In this document: in pieces, positions 46,979-58,805 of the stretch | Layout of the letters: each line of letters opens with the position of its first letter | Numbering within the stretch: position 1 is the first letter of the stretch | NCBI GenBank assembly: GCA_027943335.1 | Contig: BSBK01001578.1 | Span: 865,485 to 929,484 of the forward strand | DNA length: 64,000 nucleotides | Source: Chamaecyparis obtusa | Lineage: Eukaryota > Streptophyta > Pinopsida > Cupressales > Cupressaceae | Direction of reading: 5' to 3' | Notes under the pieces: model-generated | Database searches by the model: none | What the model was told of the DNA's origin: nothing | Seen by the model: only the letters and a program-made list of their open reading frames with translations | Made by a program: the position numbers and the translations under genes

Positions 46979-49707
46979 ATGGCTCCATGGCGTTGTCAAG
47001 TTCGATCCCGGAGAAGAGGTAAGTGTTTTTACAACTTATCATGCCTCTTTTTGTTTTAAAATTTTAGTTTTGTTGTAATTTGTTTTTGTTTAAATTTGTT
47101 TTGTTCAAATTTGTTTTTGTTTAAATTTGTTGTGTAATCAATATTTTAAAATGTAGTTTTTTTAATGGCCAGGAATAAATAATCTCCCTCCCCCAAACCC
47201 TCCACCAAACCCTCCGTCTCCTCATGAAGAACCAAATGAAGAAAGAAATGAAGAAAATGAACCTCAATTGCCTCCACCAATCGAGAAACCTCATCCTGGA
47301 ACACAACAAAATTTATTGAACCAAATTGAAAGAGGGCAAAAAGAATTAGAATCTTTAATTAATAGGTTAAAAGATTCTAGTGATACAAATCCCGAAAGGG
47401 CAAGACTTGCAAAATCATTGGAAGCAATCTTGACCCACGTAAGTGCAGTTAATGGGAAAATTAATTTATGACAGGATAAAAGAGAAGAACAAAAACAATA
47501 CTATGCAAATAAATTATCTTATGCGGACATAAAAAAGAAAAAAATCACAAAAGATGACATTTGCTAGCTATTTAAAAAACCAGGGGACGCAAATACTCTT
47601 AGAACTACAACAAGGAGGTTCCCAATTCATTGGTGCATAAATGAAGACATTAAAAACAATTTTTGGGAGAGATGGTGGATGGTCTTTGATTCGCCTCCTT
47701 ATAACAATCATAAAGTTCCCATATATTTCTTGAGGAAACTCTATTGCGAGTTTGTACTCAAGGTGGTGCCAAATTATTTTGACATGCTGGATTCTCAGGG
47801 TAGAGGAGGGGGGTTCATCGTTTGATCGAGCAGGGGCACATCGTGACCCTAACGCACCTAGGGTTGTTAGTGGCAAGCCACCGTTGGATCATGTTAGTAT
47901 TCCTTTCGTTGTGAAGGAACATGTAGAGGCAGACACACTAGGCACAATTAGTGCTTTGACACAAACTCTCATTCAGTGTGCCACTTCTTGACTATGGTCA
48001 ATCCTCGAGGGGGCATATTTGTTAGTCATGTGGATGCTTGTGCACATTTGGTACCAGCGAGAGAGAGCAAGAGGATTCTGGATTGATGACTGATAACTTT
48101 CTAAATACGACATTTGGCATTGACACAGGTAAATATTTCCAAGTTCATTAAATTGCTTTGATCATATTTCATTTATAAAAGAATAATTATTTAATTTAGT
48201 ATCTATTGTTTATGATGAAAATTCAGGGCAAGAGTGTCAGTGGCGGTGGCGGGTGGCAGTGGAAGTGGCAATGATCCTAATGTCCCCTTTTACACATCGT
48301 TGTCAATTCCACAGGTATGTATCGAATAAAACATTTAATTAACATATTTGATTATTATGTAATTATATGAATAATTGTATCCTAACTTATTGTGCATGTG
48401 CATTAGATGTGCACTGGTGGACCATTGACGTTCACAACAGACAGGGAAGGGCATCATGCAACTTTCCTTGAGGTATCTTTATTTGCATATTAATTGGATT
48501 TACTTGATCATATTTAATGAATGAATGAATGAATGACTAAATTACTAGACAAATTATGATCAAAATCCAGAGACACGATGATTACATTCTTTCACTTGGG
48601 TTTGTGAGGTCACCATTGAGTCCATGGGTATACATGTAATAATGCATTATAATTAACATGTCAGTAGTACGTTCTCATATGAATGGTTATCTTATAATTT
48701 TCCATGTACATGTGCACTAGTTGAATGTTGGAGCTTTGACTTCGACACCGCACATCGGAAGATGCAGTGGAACCTTCACGCAGGTATCATTTACTCATTA
48801 GTAGGGTTGTAAAAAATATATGTAATCTTGATAACTGCATAATTTACTTTTTTTGTTTCATTTTCAGCTTTTGACATCAGAGACTCCTTCTGTCCGTGAT
48901 ACTTTGGATCTGTTGACTTGGTGGTCAGCACCTCCTTGGAGATTCGTGACATGGCTTAACCGCCTCTTGTGGATCGGGTTAAATCTGACATTTGTATCGG
49001 GCATTGATAGTTCGAGCTTTTGGTGCAACGGCAAATGATTCCAACAATTGGTATCAGAGCCTTGGGTCACGGGTTCGAGTCTCCCTTCAGTTGGGGCTGA
49101 AGGCTCAGTCGGTGTTGAGGGGGAGATTGTTGACTTGGTGGTCAGCACCTTGGAGATTCGTGACATGGCTTAACCGCCTCTCGTGGATCGGGTTAAATCT
49201 GACATTTGTATCGGGCATTCATAGTTCGAGCTTTTGGTGCAACGGCAAATGATTCCAACAGGATCGTGGAGTAGCTACAGCAGTAGCTAGTTCTGAAGCA
49301 CTGACTGAGGTATGAAAGAGATCACTTAACTTTAATTGTTATTTTAATAGTTTGTATTGAATTTTATAATGATATCCATGTATGTATTTTAATTATTATT
49401 TTGATCATTGTTGTAGGGACTTATGACTCCAGATCGCCAGCATTCGCCTTCGGTGGATGAACATAGTGACTATTTGCTAGCGGTAAGCCAATATTCAATT
49501 TTATGTCATTGTATAATTCAATTTTGATGTATATTAGTTATCTCTATCTAATTTTTTTTTTATCAGTTCGAGCTCCAGAAGAGTCTAGACAGGAGGACGA
49601 GTGAGTGCACTCGGAAGACTATGGCATCCACTGCATCTCCATCGACGCGACGATCGAAGACAGCTCGGGATTTGTTTTCTTCCCCTAGCGGGAAAGGACT
49701 AGATTAG
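46979..49707 (+). pseudogene. Transposon E second gene, multi-exon, interrupted by a TRIM
   Basis: Exon 1 (46979-47018, MAPWRCQVRSRRR) splices to 47173, giving GINNLPPPNPPPNPPSP and a charged helix. A TGA at 47469 and a TAG near 47564 break it. The conserved core INEDIKNNFWERWWMVFDSP and KVPIYFLRKLYCEFVL follows. Small exons follow: 48227-48314, 48407-48472, 48571-48627, 48721-48783, 48868-49309 (87 nt once the TRIM and one target copy are removed), 49417-49482 and 49567-49707 (TAG). From 48407 on all join in phase 0 and read without stops (GLMTPDRQHSPSVDEHSDYL). It is homologous to the minus-strand gene of D. Function unknown. Confidence 0.7.
48911..49260 (+). mobile_element. Complete TRIM (terminal-repeat retrotransposon in miniature)
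   Basis: Direct repeats 48911-49046 (136 bp) and 49128-49260 (133 bp) start TGTTGACTTGG and end GATTCCAACA. They differ by only a few bases plus a 3-nt indel. After the first comes the primer-binding site TGGTATCAGAGC (49049-49060). Before the second is the purine tract GAGGGGGAGA. The flanks carry the 5-bp duplication GGATC (48906-48910 and 49261-49265). The internal region is only ~81 bp and non-coding. It sits within an exon of the E second gene. Confidence 0.95.
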
Positions 49708-49999
49708 GGATATGGATTGTATGCCTATACGGCATTAGTGGACATATTTTTTGTATATTGTATCAGTGATAAGTTGTACATCCATTTGGCTTTGAGGAAG
49801 CCAATTTTACTGTATTGAATATATTCAATGTATGACATTATTGGACATATATATTTGACTTCATGCCTTACGAATATATATTTTTTATGTTTTAGGTATG
49901 CAATTCATGTGTTTGGTGTATACTAAATTATTTTTATGTTCATGTCTTTGCTTTGTAAATTTTCCATGCCTTATAGTTATGCTTGTATGTTTAACTTGC

Positions 50000-50724
50000 T
50001 GACTGTGCTACAAATGCCAGTCACTGTCCTCAATAACAGTCAATTCCTTAACTGTAATAATAACAAAAGTAATGAAATGAATGCATAAATGTATAAATAT
50101 AATATGTAAGAAGCCTAAGTGGCTCTTGTTCTTGCAATGATAATTTTTTAAAGAAATTCTGACAAATCCGGATACTAATGCTTCAACAATTTATTTATAG
50201 CTTGGTTGAAAATTCTTCATTTAAATTTCATGACATTCGATAAATTGAAACTCCATGTTCATTATTATAATTTCTAATATTTCATAATCTCCTCAAATTA
50301 AAATAACATTCATGCACCTGTTATTTCATCTGCTATGATTGAAAGTATAATCTCCAGCTGAAATTGCTCACGCAACTTCTGTTATTGAATTTGCGGCTGT
50401 TGGAATGTAATAGCAAAGCATCAACTCACACACCCAATAATGTTATCAAACCCGCGCCTGCTGGGAAGAACCGTTTGCAGAAGACTTACGCCTGGCAGAG
50501 AATTGAAAGACCCTGCGGTTATGATAATTAAGTTTGGTCACCGCAATCTCTGTATTAAAACCTTCGAACAACAAACCTCCTGCCGTTAATTCACAGCACT
50601 ACCAGAAACGCACCTAGATTTGCTAGCCGCCCACCACTTTCAAAACATTCCATCAGCTCACAGGAATCGCATTACTGAACTGACAATAGCAAGCACAGGT
50701 ACTTGCTAAATCGGGGACATTACA
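50000..50724 (-). repeat. Possible gypsy-type LTR relic
   Basis: On the minus strand it begins TGTAATGTCCCCGATTTAGC at 50724, resembling the LTR start of element C (TGTAATATCCCC). The other end and a partner are not visible. Confidence 0.35.
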
Positions 50725-50741
50725 TAATATAAGGATTCTTG

Positions 50742-50828
50742 GGGTACCCTAATGTTGGCAAGAGTTCTTTTATTAATAAGATTCCTACGACAGATGTGGA
50801 TGTGCAACCTTATGCTTTTACAAACTAA
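50742..50828 (+). pseudogene. NOG1: Fragment of a NOG1-type nucleolar GTPase gene
   Basis: The frame at 50742 reads [20 protein letters not shown] then VQPYAFTN and a stop. This is the G1/P-loop and switch I region of NOG1, a GTPase for 60S ribosome assembly ([10 protein letters not shown] and the VDVQPYAFT stretch are distinctive). Only about 28 codons remain, inside transposon E and directly beside the LTR relic, so this is a captured or inserted exon scrap. Confidence 0.7.
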
Positions 50829-50904
50829 CTTCTAATTGTCCCCTAACTAACTGATTGTTAATGACAAACACTAGAATACATATTTGCACTCATCCTACTG
50901 CTCA

Positions 50905-53900
50905 CCTCGGAGTCGTCGGTGTCGTTCGAATGACTGTGTGCCAAAAAAAGTTGTCAGTAGTATTTATCCGACCATTCAAAGTTGTTGGAACAAACGGTTC
51001 GATGCTACGACCGACGGTTTGAAAGATACACAATGTTGGCCGTTTCAGCTGAGGAAAACTATGAGTTCTGACACCGACCGAGAATGTGTTGCTGAATTTA
51101 AAAGAAGTTGAATCTTTGAAAACTGAGACAAGCTTTTGTAGGCCTCGGCAACATGGTCCTGTAGCACCTGACGGATCGATTCTACCTCGCACGAGCTCCG
51201 AGATATGACCTCACAAAGATTGCCGATTTCATGCTTAAGGGACCTTGAGGGACACTTCAGCACAGAGTCGTCGGCGGGGTTCGAACGACTGTGTGTGGCA
51301 AACGAGGTTGCCACTAGCGTTTACCCGACCATTCAGAGCTGCTGGAATTGAAGGTTCGATGCTACGACCGATGGTTCGAAAGATACGCAACGTTGGCCGT
51401 TTCAGTTGAGGAACACCTTGAGTTCTGACACCGACCGAGAATGTGTTGCCGAATTTAAAATAAGTTGAATCTCTGATAACTAAGACAGACTTTTGTAGGC
51501 CCCGAAAACACGGTCCTGTAGCACCTAACAGATTGATTCTACCTCACATGAGCTCCGAGATATGACCCCGCAAAGATTGCCGATTTCATGCTTAATGAAC
51601 CTTGAGGGACACTTCAGCACGGAGTCGTCGGCGAGGTTTGAACGACTGTGCGTGGTGAACGAGGTTGCCACTAGCGTTTACCCGACCATTCAGAGCTGTT
51701 GGAACTGACGGTTCAATGCTACGACCGACGGTTCCAAAGATACGCAACGTTGGCCGTTTCAACTGAGGAAAACCTTAAGTTCTGACACCGACCAAGAATG
51801 TGTTGCTGAATTTAAAATAAGTTGAATCTTTGAAAACTGAGATAGGCTTTTGTAGGCCCCGGCAACACGGTCATGTAGCACCTAATGGATCGATTCTACC
51901 TCGCACTAGCTCCAAGATATGACCCCACAAAGATCGTCGATTTCATGCTTAAGGGACCTTGAGGGACACTTCAGCACGGAGTCGTCGGCGGGGTTCGAAT
52001 GACTGTGCGTGGCAAACGAGGTTGCCACTAGCGTTCACTCGGCCATCTGGAGATGTTGGAACTGACGGTTTGATGCTACGACCGACTGTTCGAAAGATAC
52101 GCAACGTTGACCATTTCAGCTGAGGAACACCTTGAGTTTTGACACCGATCGAGAATGTGTTACCGAATTTAAAATAAGTTGAATCTCTGAAAAATGAGAC
52201 AGGCTTTTGTAGGTCTTGGCAGCACGGTCCTGTACCACCTGACAGATCGATTCTACCTCGCACGAGCTCCGAGATATGACCCCACAAAGATTGCCGATTT
52301 TATGCTTAAGGGACCTTGAGGGACACTTCAGCACGGAGCCATCGGCGGGGTTTGAACGACAGTGCGTGGCGAACGAGGTTGCCACTAGTGTTTACCCGAC
52401 CATCTGGAGCTGTTGGAACTAATGGTTCGATGCTACGACCGACGGTTCGAAAGATCCGCAACGTTGACCGTTTCAGCTGAGGAACACCTTGAGTTCTGAC
52501 ACCGATTGAGAATGTGTTGTCGAATTTAAATAAGTTGAATTTTTGAAAACTGAGACATGCTTTTGTAGGCCCCGACAGCACGGTCCTGTAGCACCTGATA
52601 GATCGATTCTACCTCGCACGAGCTCCGAGATATGACCCCGCAAAGATTGCCGATTTTATGCTTAAGGGACCTTGAGGGACACTTTAGCACGGAGTCGTCG
52701 GCGGGGTTCAAACGACTGTGCGTGGCGAACAAGGTCGCCACTAGCGTTTACCCTGCCATTTGGAGCTGTTGGAACTGACGGTTCGATGCTACGACCGACT
52801 ATTCGAAAGATACGCAACGTTGGCCGTTTCAGCTGAGGAACACCTTGAGTTCTGACACCGACCGGGAATGTGTTGCCGAATTTAAAATAAGTTGAATCTC
52901 TGAAAATTGAGATAGGCTTTTGTAGGCCTCGGCAGCATGGTCCTGTAGCACCCGACAGATCGATTCTACCTCACACGAGCTCCGAGATATGACCCCGCAA
53001 AGATCGCCGATTTCATGCTTAAGGGACCTTGAGGGACACTTCAGCACGGAGCCGTTGGCGGGGTTCGAACGAGGTTGCCACTAGCGTTTACCCGACCATT
53101 TGGAGTTGTTGGAACTGACGGTTTGATGCTATGACCGACTGTTCGAAAGATACACAATATTGACCATTTCAGCTGAGGAACACCTTGAGTTCTGACACCG
53201 ACCGAGAATGTGTTGCCGAATTTAAAATAAGTTGAATCTCTGAAAACTGAGACAGGCTTTTGTAGGCCTTGGCAGCATGGTCCTATAGCACCTGACAGAT
53301 CAATTCTACCTCATACGAGCTCTGAGATATGACCCCGCAAAGATCGCCGATTTCATGCTTAAGTGACCTTGAGGGACAATTCAACACGGAGCCGTCGGCG
53401 GGGTTCGAACGATTGTGCGTGGCGAACAAGGTTTCCACTAGCGTTTAGCCGGCCATTTGGAGTTGTTGGAACTGACAGTTCGATGCTACGACCGACAGTT
53501 CGAAAGATACGCAACGTTGACCGTTTTAGTTGAGGAACACCTTGAGTTTTGACGCCGACCGAGAATGTGTTGCCAAATTTAACATAAGTTGAATCTTTGG
53601 AAATTGATACAGGCTTTTGTAGGCCCCGGCAACACGGTCTTGTAGCACCTGACAGATTGATTCTACCTCGCACGAGGTCCGAGATATGACCACGCAAAGA
53701 TCGCCGATTTCATGCTTAAGGGACCTTGAGGGACACTTCAGCACGGAACCGTCGGTGGGGTTTGAACGACTGTGCGTGGCGAACAAGGTCGCCACTAGCG
53801 TTTACCCGGCCATCTGGAGCTGTTGGAATTGACAGTTCGATGCTACGACCGACTGTTCGAAAGATACGCAACGTTGACCGTTTCAGTTGAGGAACACCTT

Positions 53901-55560
53901 GAGTTCTGACATCGACCGAGAATGTGTTGCCGAATTTAAAATAAGTTGAATCTCTGAAAATCGAGATAGGCTTTTGTAGGCCCCGACAGCACGGTTGACA
54001 GATTGATTCTACCTAGCACGAGCTCCGAGATATGACCTCGCAAAGATCGCCGATTTCATGCTTAAGGGACCTTGAGGGACACTTCACCACGGAGCCGTCG
54101 GCGGGGTTCGAACGACTGTGCGTGGTGAACGAGATTGCCAATAGCATTTACCCGGCCATCTAGAGTTGTTGGAACTGACGGTTCGATGCTACGACTGACA
54201 GTTCGAAAGATACGCAACGTTGACCGTTTCAGCTGAGGAACACCTTGAGTTTTGACACCGACGGAGAATGTGTTGCCGAATCTAAAATAAGTTGAATCTC
54301 TGAAAACTGAGACAAGCTTTCGTAGGCCCCGACAACACGGTCTTATAGCACCTAACAGATTGATTCTACCTCGCACGAGCTCCGAGATATGACCCCGCAA
54401 AGATCGCCGATTTCATGCTTAAGGGACCTTGAGGGACACTTCAGCACGGAGCCGTCGGCGGGGTTCGAACGATTGTGCATGGTGAACGAGGTTGCCACTA
54501 GCGTTTACCCGGCCATCTGGAGCTGTTGGAACTGACGGTTCGATGCTACGACCGACGTTTCAAAAGATACGCAACGTTGACCGTTTCAGCTGAGGAACAT
54601 CTTGAGTTTTGACATCGACCGAGAATGTGTTGCCAAATTTAAAATAAGTTGAATCTCTAAAAACTGAGATAGGCTTTTGTAGGCCGTGGCAGCACGGTCT
54701 TGTAGCACCTGACAGATCGATTCTACCTCACACGAGCTCCGAGATATGACCCCGCAAAGATCACCGATTTCATGCTTAAGGGACCTTGAGGGACACTTTA
54801 GCACGGAGTCGACGGCGGGGTTCGAACGACTGTGCGTGGCGAACGAGGTTGCCACTAGCGTTTACCTGACCATCTGGAGCTGTTGGAACTGACGGTTCGA
54901 TGCTACGACTGACTATTCGAAAGATACGCAACGTTGACCGTTTCAGTTGAGAAACACTTTGAGTTCTGACACCGACCGAGAATGTGTTGCCGAATTTAAA
55001 ATAAGTTGAATCTCTGAAAACTGAGGCAGGCTTTTGTAGGCCTTGGCAGCACGGTCCTGTAGCACTTGACAGATCGTTTCTACCTCGCACGAGCTCCGAG
55101 ATATGACCCCGCAAAAATCGCCGATTTCATACTTAAGGGACCTTGAGGGACACTTCAGCACAGAGCCGTCGGCGGGGTTCGAACGACTGTGCGTGGCGAA
55201 CGAGGTTGCCACTATCGTTTACCCGTCCATCTGGAGCTGTTGGAACTGATGGTTCGATGCTACGACCGACGGTTCGAAAAATACGCAACGTTGACGGTTT
55301 CAGTTGAGGAACACCTTGAGTTCTGACACCGACCGAGAATGTGTTGCCGAATTTAAAATAAGTTGAATCTCTGAAAACTGAGACAGGTTTTTGTAGGCCT
55401 TGGGAACACGGTCCTGCAGCACCTGACAGATCGATTCTACCTCGCACAAGCTCCGAGATATGACCCCGCAAAGATTGCCGATTCCATGCTTAAGTGACCT
55501 TGAGGGACACTTAAGCACGGAGTCGTCGACAGGGTTGGATCGATTGTGCATGGCATGTAC
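50905..55560 (-). repeat. Transposon E central array, 357-bp units
   Basis: About 13 tandem copies. The anchor CCTTGAGGGACACTTCAGCA occurs at about 51243, 51600, 51957, 52313, 52670, 53025, 53370, 53727, 54068, 54425, 54782, 55139 and 55497, so the period is 357 bp apart from two units shortened by 12 and 17 bp. The minus strand of each unit holds an open frame of up to 112 codons (RGHISELVRGRIDLSGATGP ... FKFGNTFSVGV) ending at the same TAA, and an overlapping 89-codon frame. Unit orientation relative to the transposase is the same as in D. Confidence 0.92.
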
Positions 55561-56370
55561 TTGCATGAGGACATTATATATTACAAAATCCCGCACAGAA
55601 GCAGCTGGCAAGCCGCTCAAAAAGTAGTAGCTGATAGCAAGTGGGATAATTCAGATGCTTTAATAAACCACTATCTTCTTTACTCAAGCAATATCTGGTT
55701 CATCTTCTCGACTGGTGCATGTTTGGGAATAGATAGTCTCCATTTAAACTCAAGTCTCTGGAAGTACTTATATTTGTTAGTGGAGGAGATACACCCATTC
55801 TATCTGCAATAACTTCATGCTCATTGGAATTTCCATTACTCTTCAATTGGGATACTCTTTCCAAAATTGCATCTACCCTTTGTGGACCTCAAAGGAGTTG
55901 GTCACCTAAATGAGAACCTTGAGATGAAGCAGGAACTTCTCTACGAAAGAGATCAGTAGCTGAGAAGCTCTCCACTTGTTAGCTGAATTAAAACCTTGGA
56001 CCATAGATGGCTGCCCTTTGTTGTAAAATGAGGAGTGAGACTACCTTGCCAAAGGTGGCAACAAACTGCATTTCAAGGATAATGCCCAAGTCCCGTAAAT
56101 GCAAGGCCATTGACGGGTAGGCATTTCTAATAGAAATATTTGTGGTGCTAGAATGAAGTGCATGACCAAATTCTTTGCCTGCTAACAAACCAATTTGGGA
56201 AATTAATGGGTCTATTTGTGGACCTCGAAGGAGTTGGTCACCTAAACGAGAACCTTGAGATGAAGCATGAACTTCTCTACGAAAGAGATCAGTACCTTGA
56301 GAAGCTCTCCACTTGTCAGTTGAATTAAAACCTTGGACCATAGATGGCTGCCCGTTGTTGTAAAATGAGC
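55561..56370. other. Unidentified DNA with a 334-bp-spaced direct repeat
   Basis: GTGGACCTCAAAGGAGTTGG (about 55883) through GGCTGCCCTTTGTTGTAAAA recurs at 56217-56355. The minus strand is open at 56341-55988 (REVHASSQGSRLGDQLLRGP) and the plus strand at 55546-55812 (SWQAAQKVVADSKWDNSDAL). I recognise neither. Confidence 0.5.
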
Positions 56371-56482
56371 AGTGAATCCATCATAGGATGCTCAAATGAT
56401 GGCGAATGAACTTTGGTTCAGTTTCTATGGTGCTGGGAGATGAGACATTGGGTGAGCCCTAGTTTCTAGGGGGTTTTGTGGT
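56371..56482 (+). repeat. Copy 1 of a ~110-bp repeat
   Basis: GAATCCATCATAGGATGCTC to GTTTCTAGGGGGTTTTG is repeated at 58394-58505 in the same orientation, about 90% identical by eye; the second copy interrupts the H2B relic. Confidence 0.8.
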
Positions 56483-58043
56483 GCAGGGCACCCTCCACTA
56501 GTAGGAATTTGAATTGCTTTGTGTTTGTAATAAATAGGATGGATCTAAATAGATCATCCTAATTTTGGTTTGAAAACCTTGATGTATGATCAAGGATCTT
56601 TTGGCAATGTTATAAGCCTAAGATACCTTAGGTCATAGGGTTTACCTAGTTAGTGATAATTTGCTAGGTTAGGCTTATGGAGTTTTAAAGGTTAATTTTA
56701 GATTATATTTACTTTAAAAATCATGTTGATAGGTTTTGATCTCAAAGAGAAATCATAAACTCTATCGAGTTCAAAAAATTGCAAAAATGCAATAAAAGTT
56801 GCTGTTGCAACTTTCTAAAAGTTGCTCGAGAGATTGGAATTGGAAACCCAAGAGTCAAATAGGTTCTCCAATCGATATACCTTCATTTTGAAGGTTATAT
56901 ATGCTTTTCACTTCGAACCATAATGGTAAGAAGTTGAGTTTTGTAAACTGGTGCCATAAATGAGGAATAGAAAACATTTTTGAGCCATTTCTCAGAGTTG
57001 TACGGGCTTGCAAAGCTGAGATTTTCATGTGAAAATATTGCATTGCATGTTATTTCACCTTACTATTGATTTGGTAGAGATTTAGATTCATTGGTTAAAG
57101 TTATCTCAGTTTTCTCAAAACAGTTTAGGAAACAAACTTTTCTAGGGCCCTGAACACTAATGGCGGCCTAACTTGCATTCTAACCATAGGTTTTACCTAA
57201 GAATTTGGAAAATGCAAGTTAGGTCTATATGCCAATGGATTCCAAAGGCTCATGAATTGGCTCAAAGGGCAAGGCCCTCATGCATCAGGCCCTAGACTGA
57301 ATTTTTGTGAGGATTTAGTCTAGAAAGTAGGAGAAAGTTGTAAAGAAGTGTATAGAGTAGATAAGTGAGTGAAGCAATGGTGGTTTTGAGTCATTTGGAA
57401 TTGGAGAAGAGTATTTGAAGCCCTGTATCAGTTCCATGAACCCTATACCTCGTACTTGCTTTGTAAACCAAGCCTAACTAGGCCAATTAGGTTTGTGTCC
57501 AAGGTGGGTGTTAGGTGGTGCTGGAGTGGAGTTGGAAGGCAAGGCTTTGGGATCTTAAATAGCTTCCAAATGGGTGTCTGAAAATGCCCTGATTGTGTCA
57601 AGATACTCAGTTGTGAAAAAGTTAGAATAGAAAACCTATGTTGAGAAGGCTACAAGGAAATTGGTGTGTAGGTCTAGTTTGCTATGGTACGGTTGTGATG
57701 GGAGTAAACCAAGGGTTATTTCAGAGGCCTTAGGTCATATGAGGACCATCTACATGCTTGGAGTGGTCAGGAAGTCCACTGGTGAAGAGTTCTAACAATA
57801 AGTTAGTTTTAGGCCTAGTGTCCCTAAAGCCAAAAAGGCATTGAAGTTTGATTGAGTGTATAACTTTGCAAAGAGAGTTTATTGGGATAGAAGTCCATTT
57901 AATTGGTTGTGTTACACCATCATAGGAGTTTGGGAATACCCTTAAGCCTTTGTAGTTGATTGGTGAGTTGTGGGTGCTAAGAGAAGGGCACTCCATTTCC
58001 TTGCTGCAACCTCTGCATTATTTTGGGTCTTAAAGCAGATGGT
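56483..58043. other. No recognisable gene
   Basis: Non-coding by inspection; several short minus-strand frames without motifs. Confidence 0.55.
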
Positions 58044-58370
58044 ATGAAAGGCGAGAATGAAGTAAAGGATTCTCCAAAGCTGAGAAAAGAAAAGAAAGTG
58101 ATGTTCAAATGGAAGAGAATAAGAAAAAGAAGAGGAAGAGAAGTGTAGGAAGTTACAAAAGGTTAATATACAAGGTGTTGAAACAAGTGCATCCCTCCAG
58201 GGGAATATCTAGTGCTGCCATGGATATCATGGAGAGCTTCATGATTGATATTTTTGATAAGATTACTCCTGAGGCTGCTTCTCTGCTGAAATATAACAAG
58301 ATCGTGACACTTTCCTCCAGAGAATTTGAGATTGTTGTCAAGTTTGTTCTGCAAGGGTACAACAGTAGAT
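58044..58370 (+). pseudogene. H2B: Histone H2B relic, N-terminal and middle part
   Basis: A Lys-rich tail (from about 58044, with a frame change near 58100) leads into KKRKRSVGSYKRLIYKVLKQ, VHPSRGISSAAMDIMESFMI, then [13 protein letters not shown] and SSREFEIVVKFVLQG. This is the H2B histone fold helix 1 to alpha-C start. After QG the frame runs into the ~110-bp repeat, so the C-terminal helix is missing here. Confidence 0.88.
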
Positions 58371-58393
58371 GTTCTAGCCTTTGGAGGGGGTAT

Positions 58394-58505
58394 TTTATGC
58401 ATGAATCCATCATAGGATGGTCAAATGATGGTGAATCAACTTTAGTTCAATTTCTATGGTGCTAGGAGACAAGACATTGGATGAGCCCTAGTTTCTAGGG
58501 GGTTT
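58394..58505 (+). repeat. Copy 2 of the ~110-bp repeat
   Basis: Direct repeat of 56371-56482; its arrival accounts for the break of the H2B frame. Confidence 0.8.
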
Positions 58506-58587
58506 TGGGACCAATTTGGGGTTTTTACATCTAGAAGTGTCAAATATTCAAATTGATGGTAGAATCCTCTAATTAGAGTCATCAAGT

Positions 58588-58757
58588 ATTACTCCTGAGG
58601 CTGCTTCTTTGCTGAAATATAACAAGATCGTGACACTTTCCTTCAGAGAAATTCAGATTGCTGTCAAATTTGTTCTGCCTGGGGAGCTGGCTAGGCATGC
58701 TGCTTCTGAAGGAAGTATGGCTGTTACCAAGTTTCCTACTGCTCTGGGTAATTTTTT
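58588..58757 (+). pseudogene. H2B: Histone H2B relic, overlapping C-terminal part
   Basis: Reads [49 protein letters not shown], the H2B end including the alpha-C helix. It repeats about 35 residues of the first piece, so the gene was broken with duplication of the overlap. Confidence 0.88.
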
Positions 58758-58805
58758 GTTGGAATATTTTAGGTTTTTTGTATGTGGTGTTTTTGTACAT
58801 AGTGT

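Noticed and set aside
51045..55620. Series of 89- and 112-codon frames as independent genes
   Set aside because: They recur with the 357-bp tandem unit; kept only as a property of the repeat, not annotated as genes.
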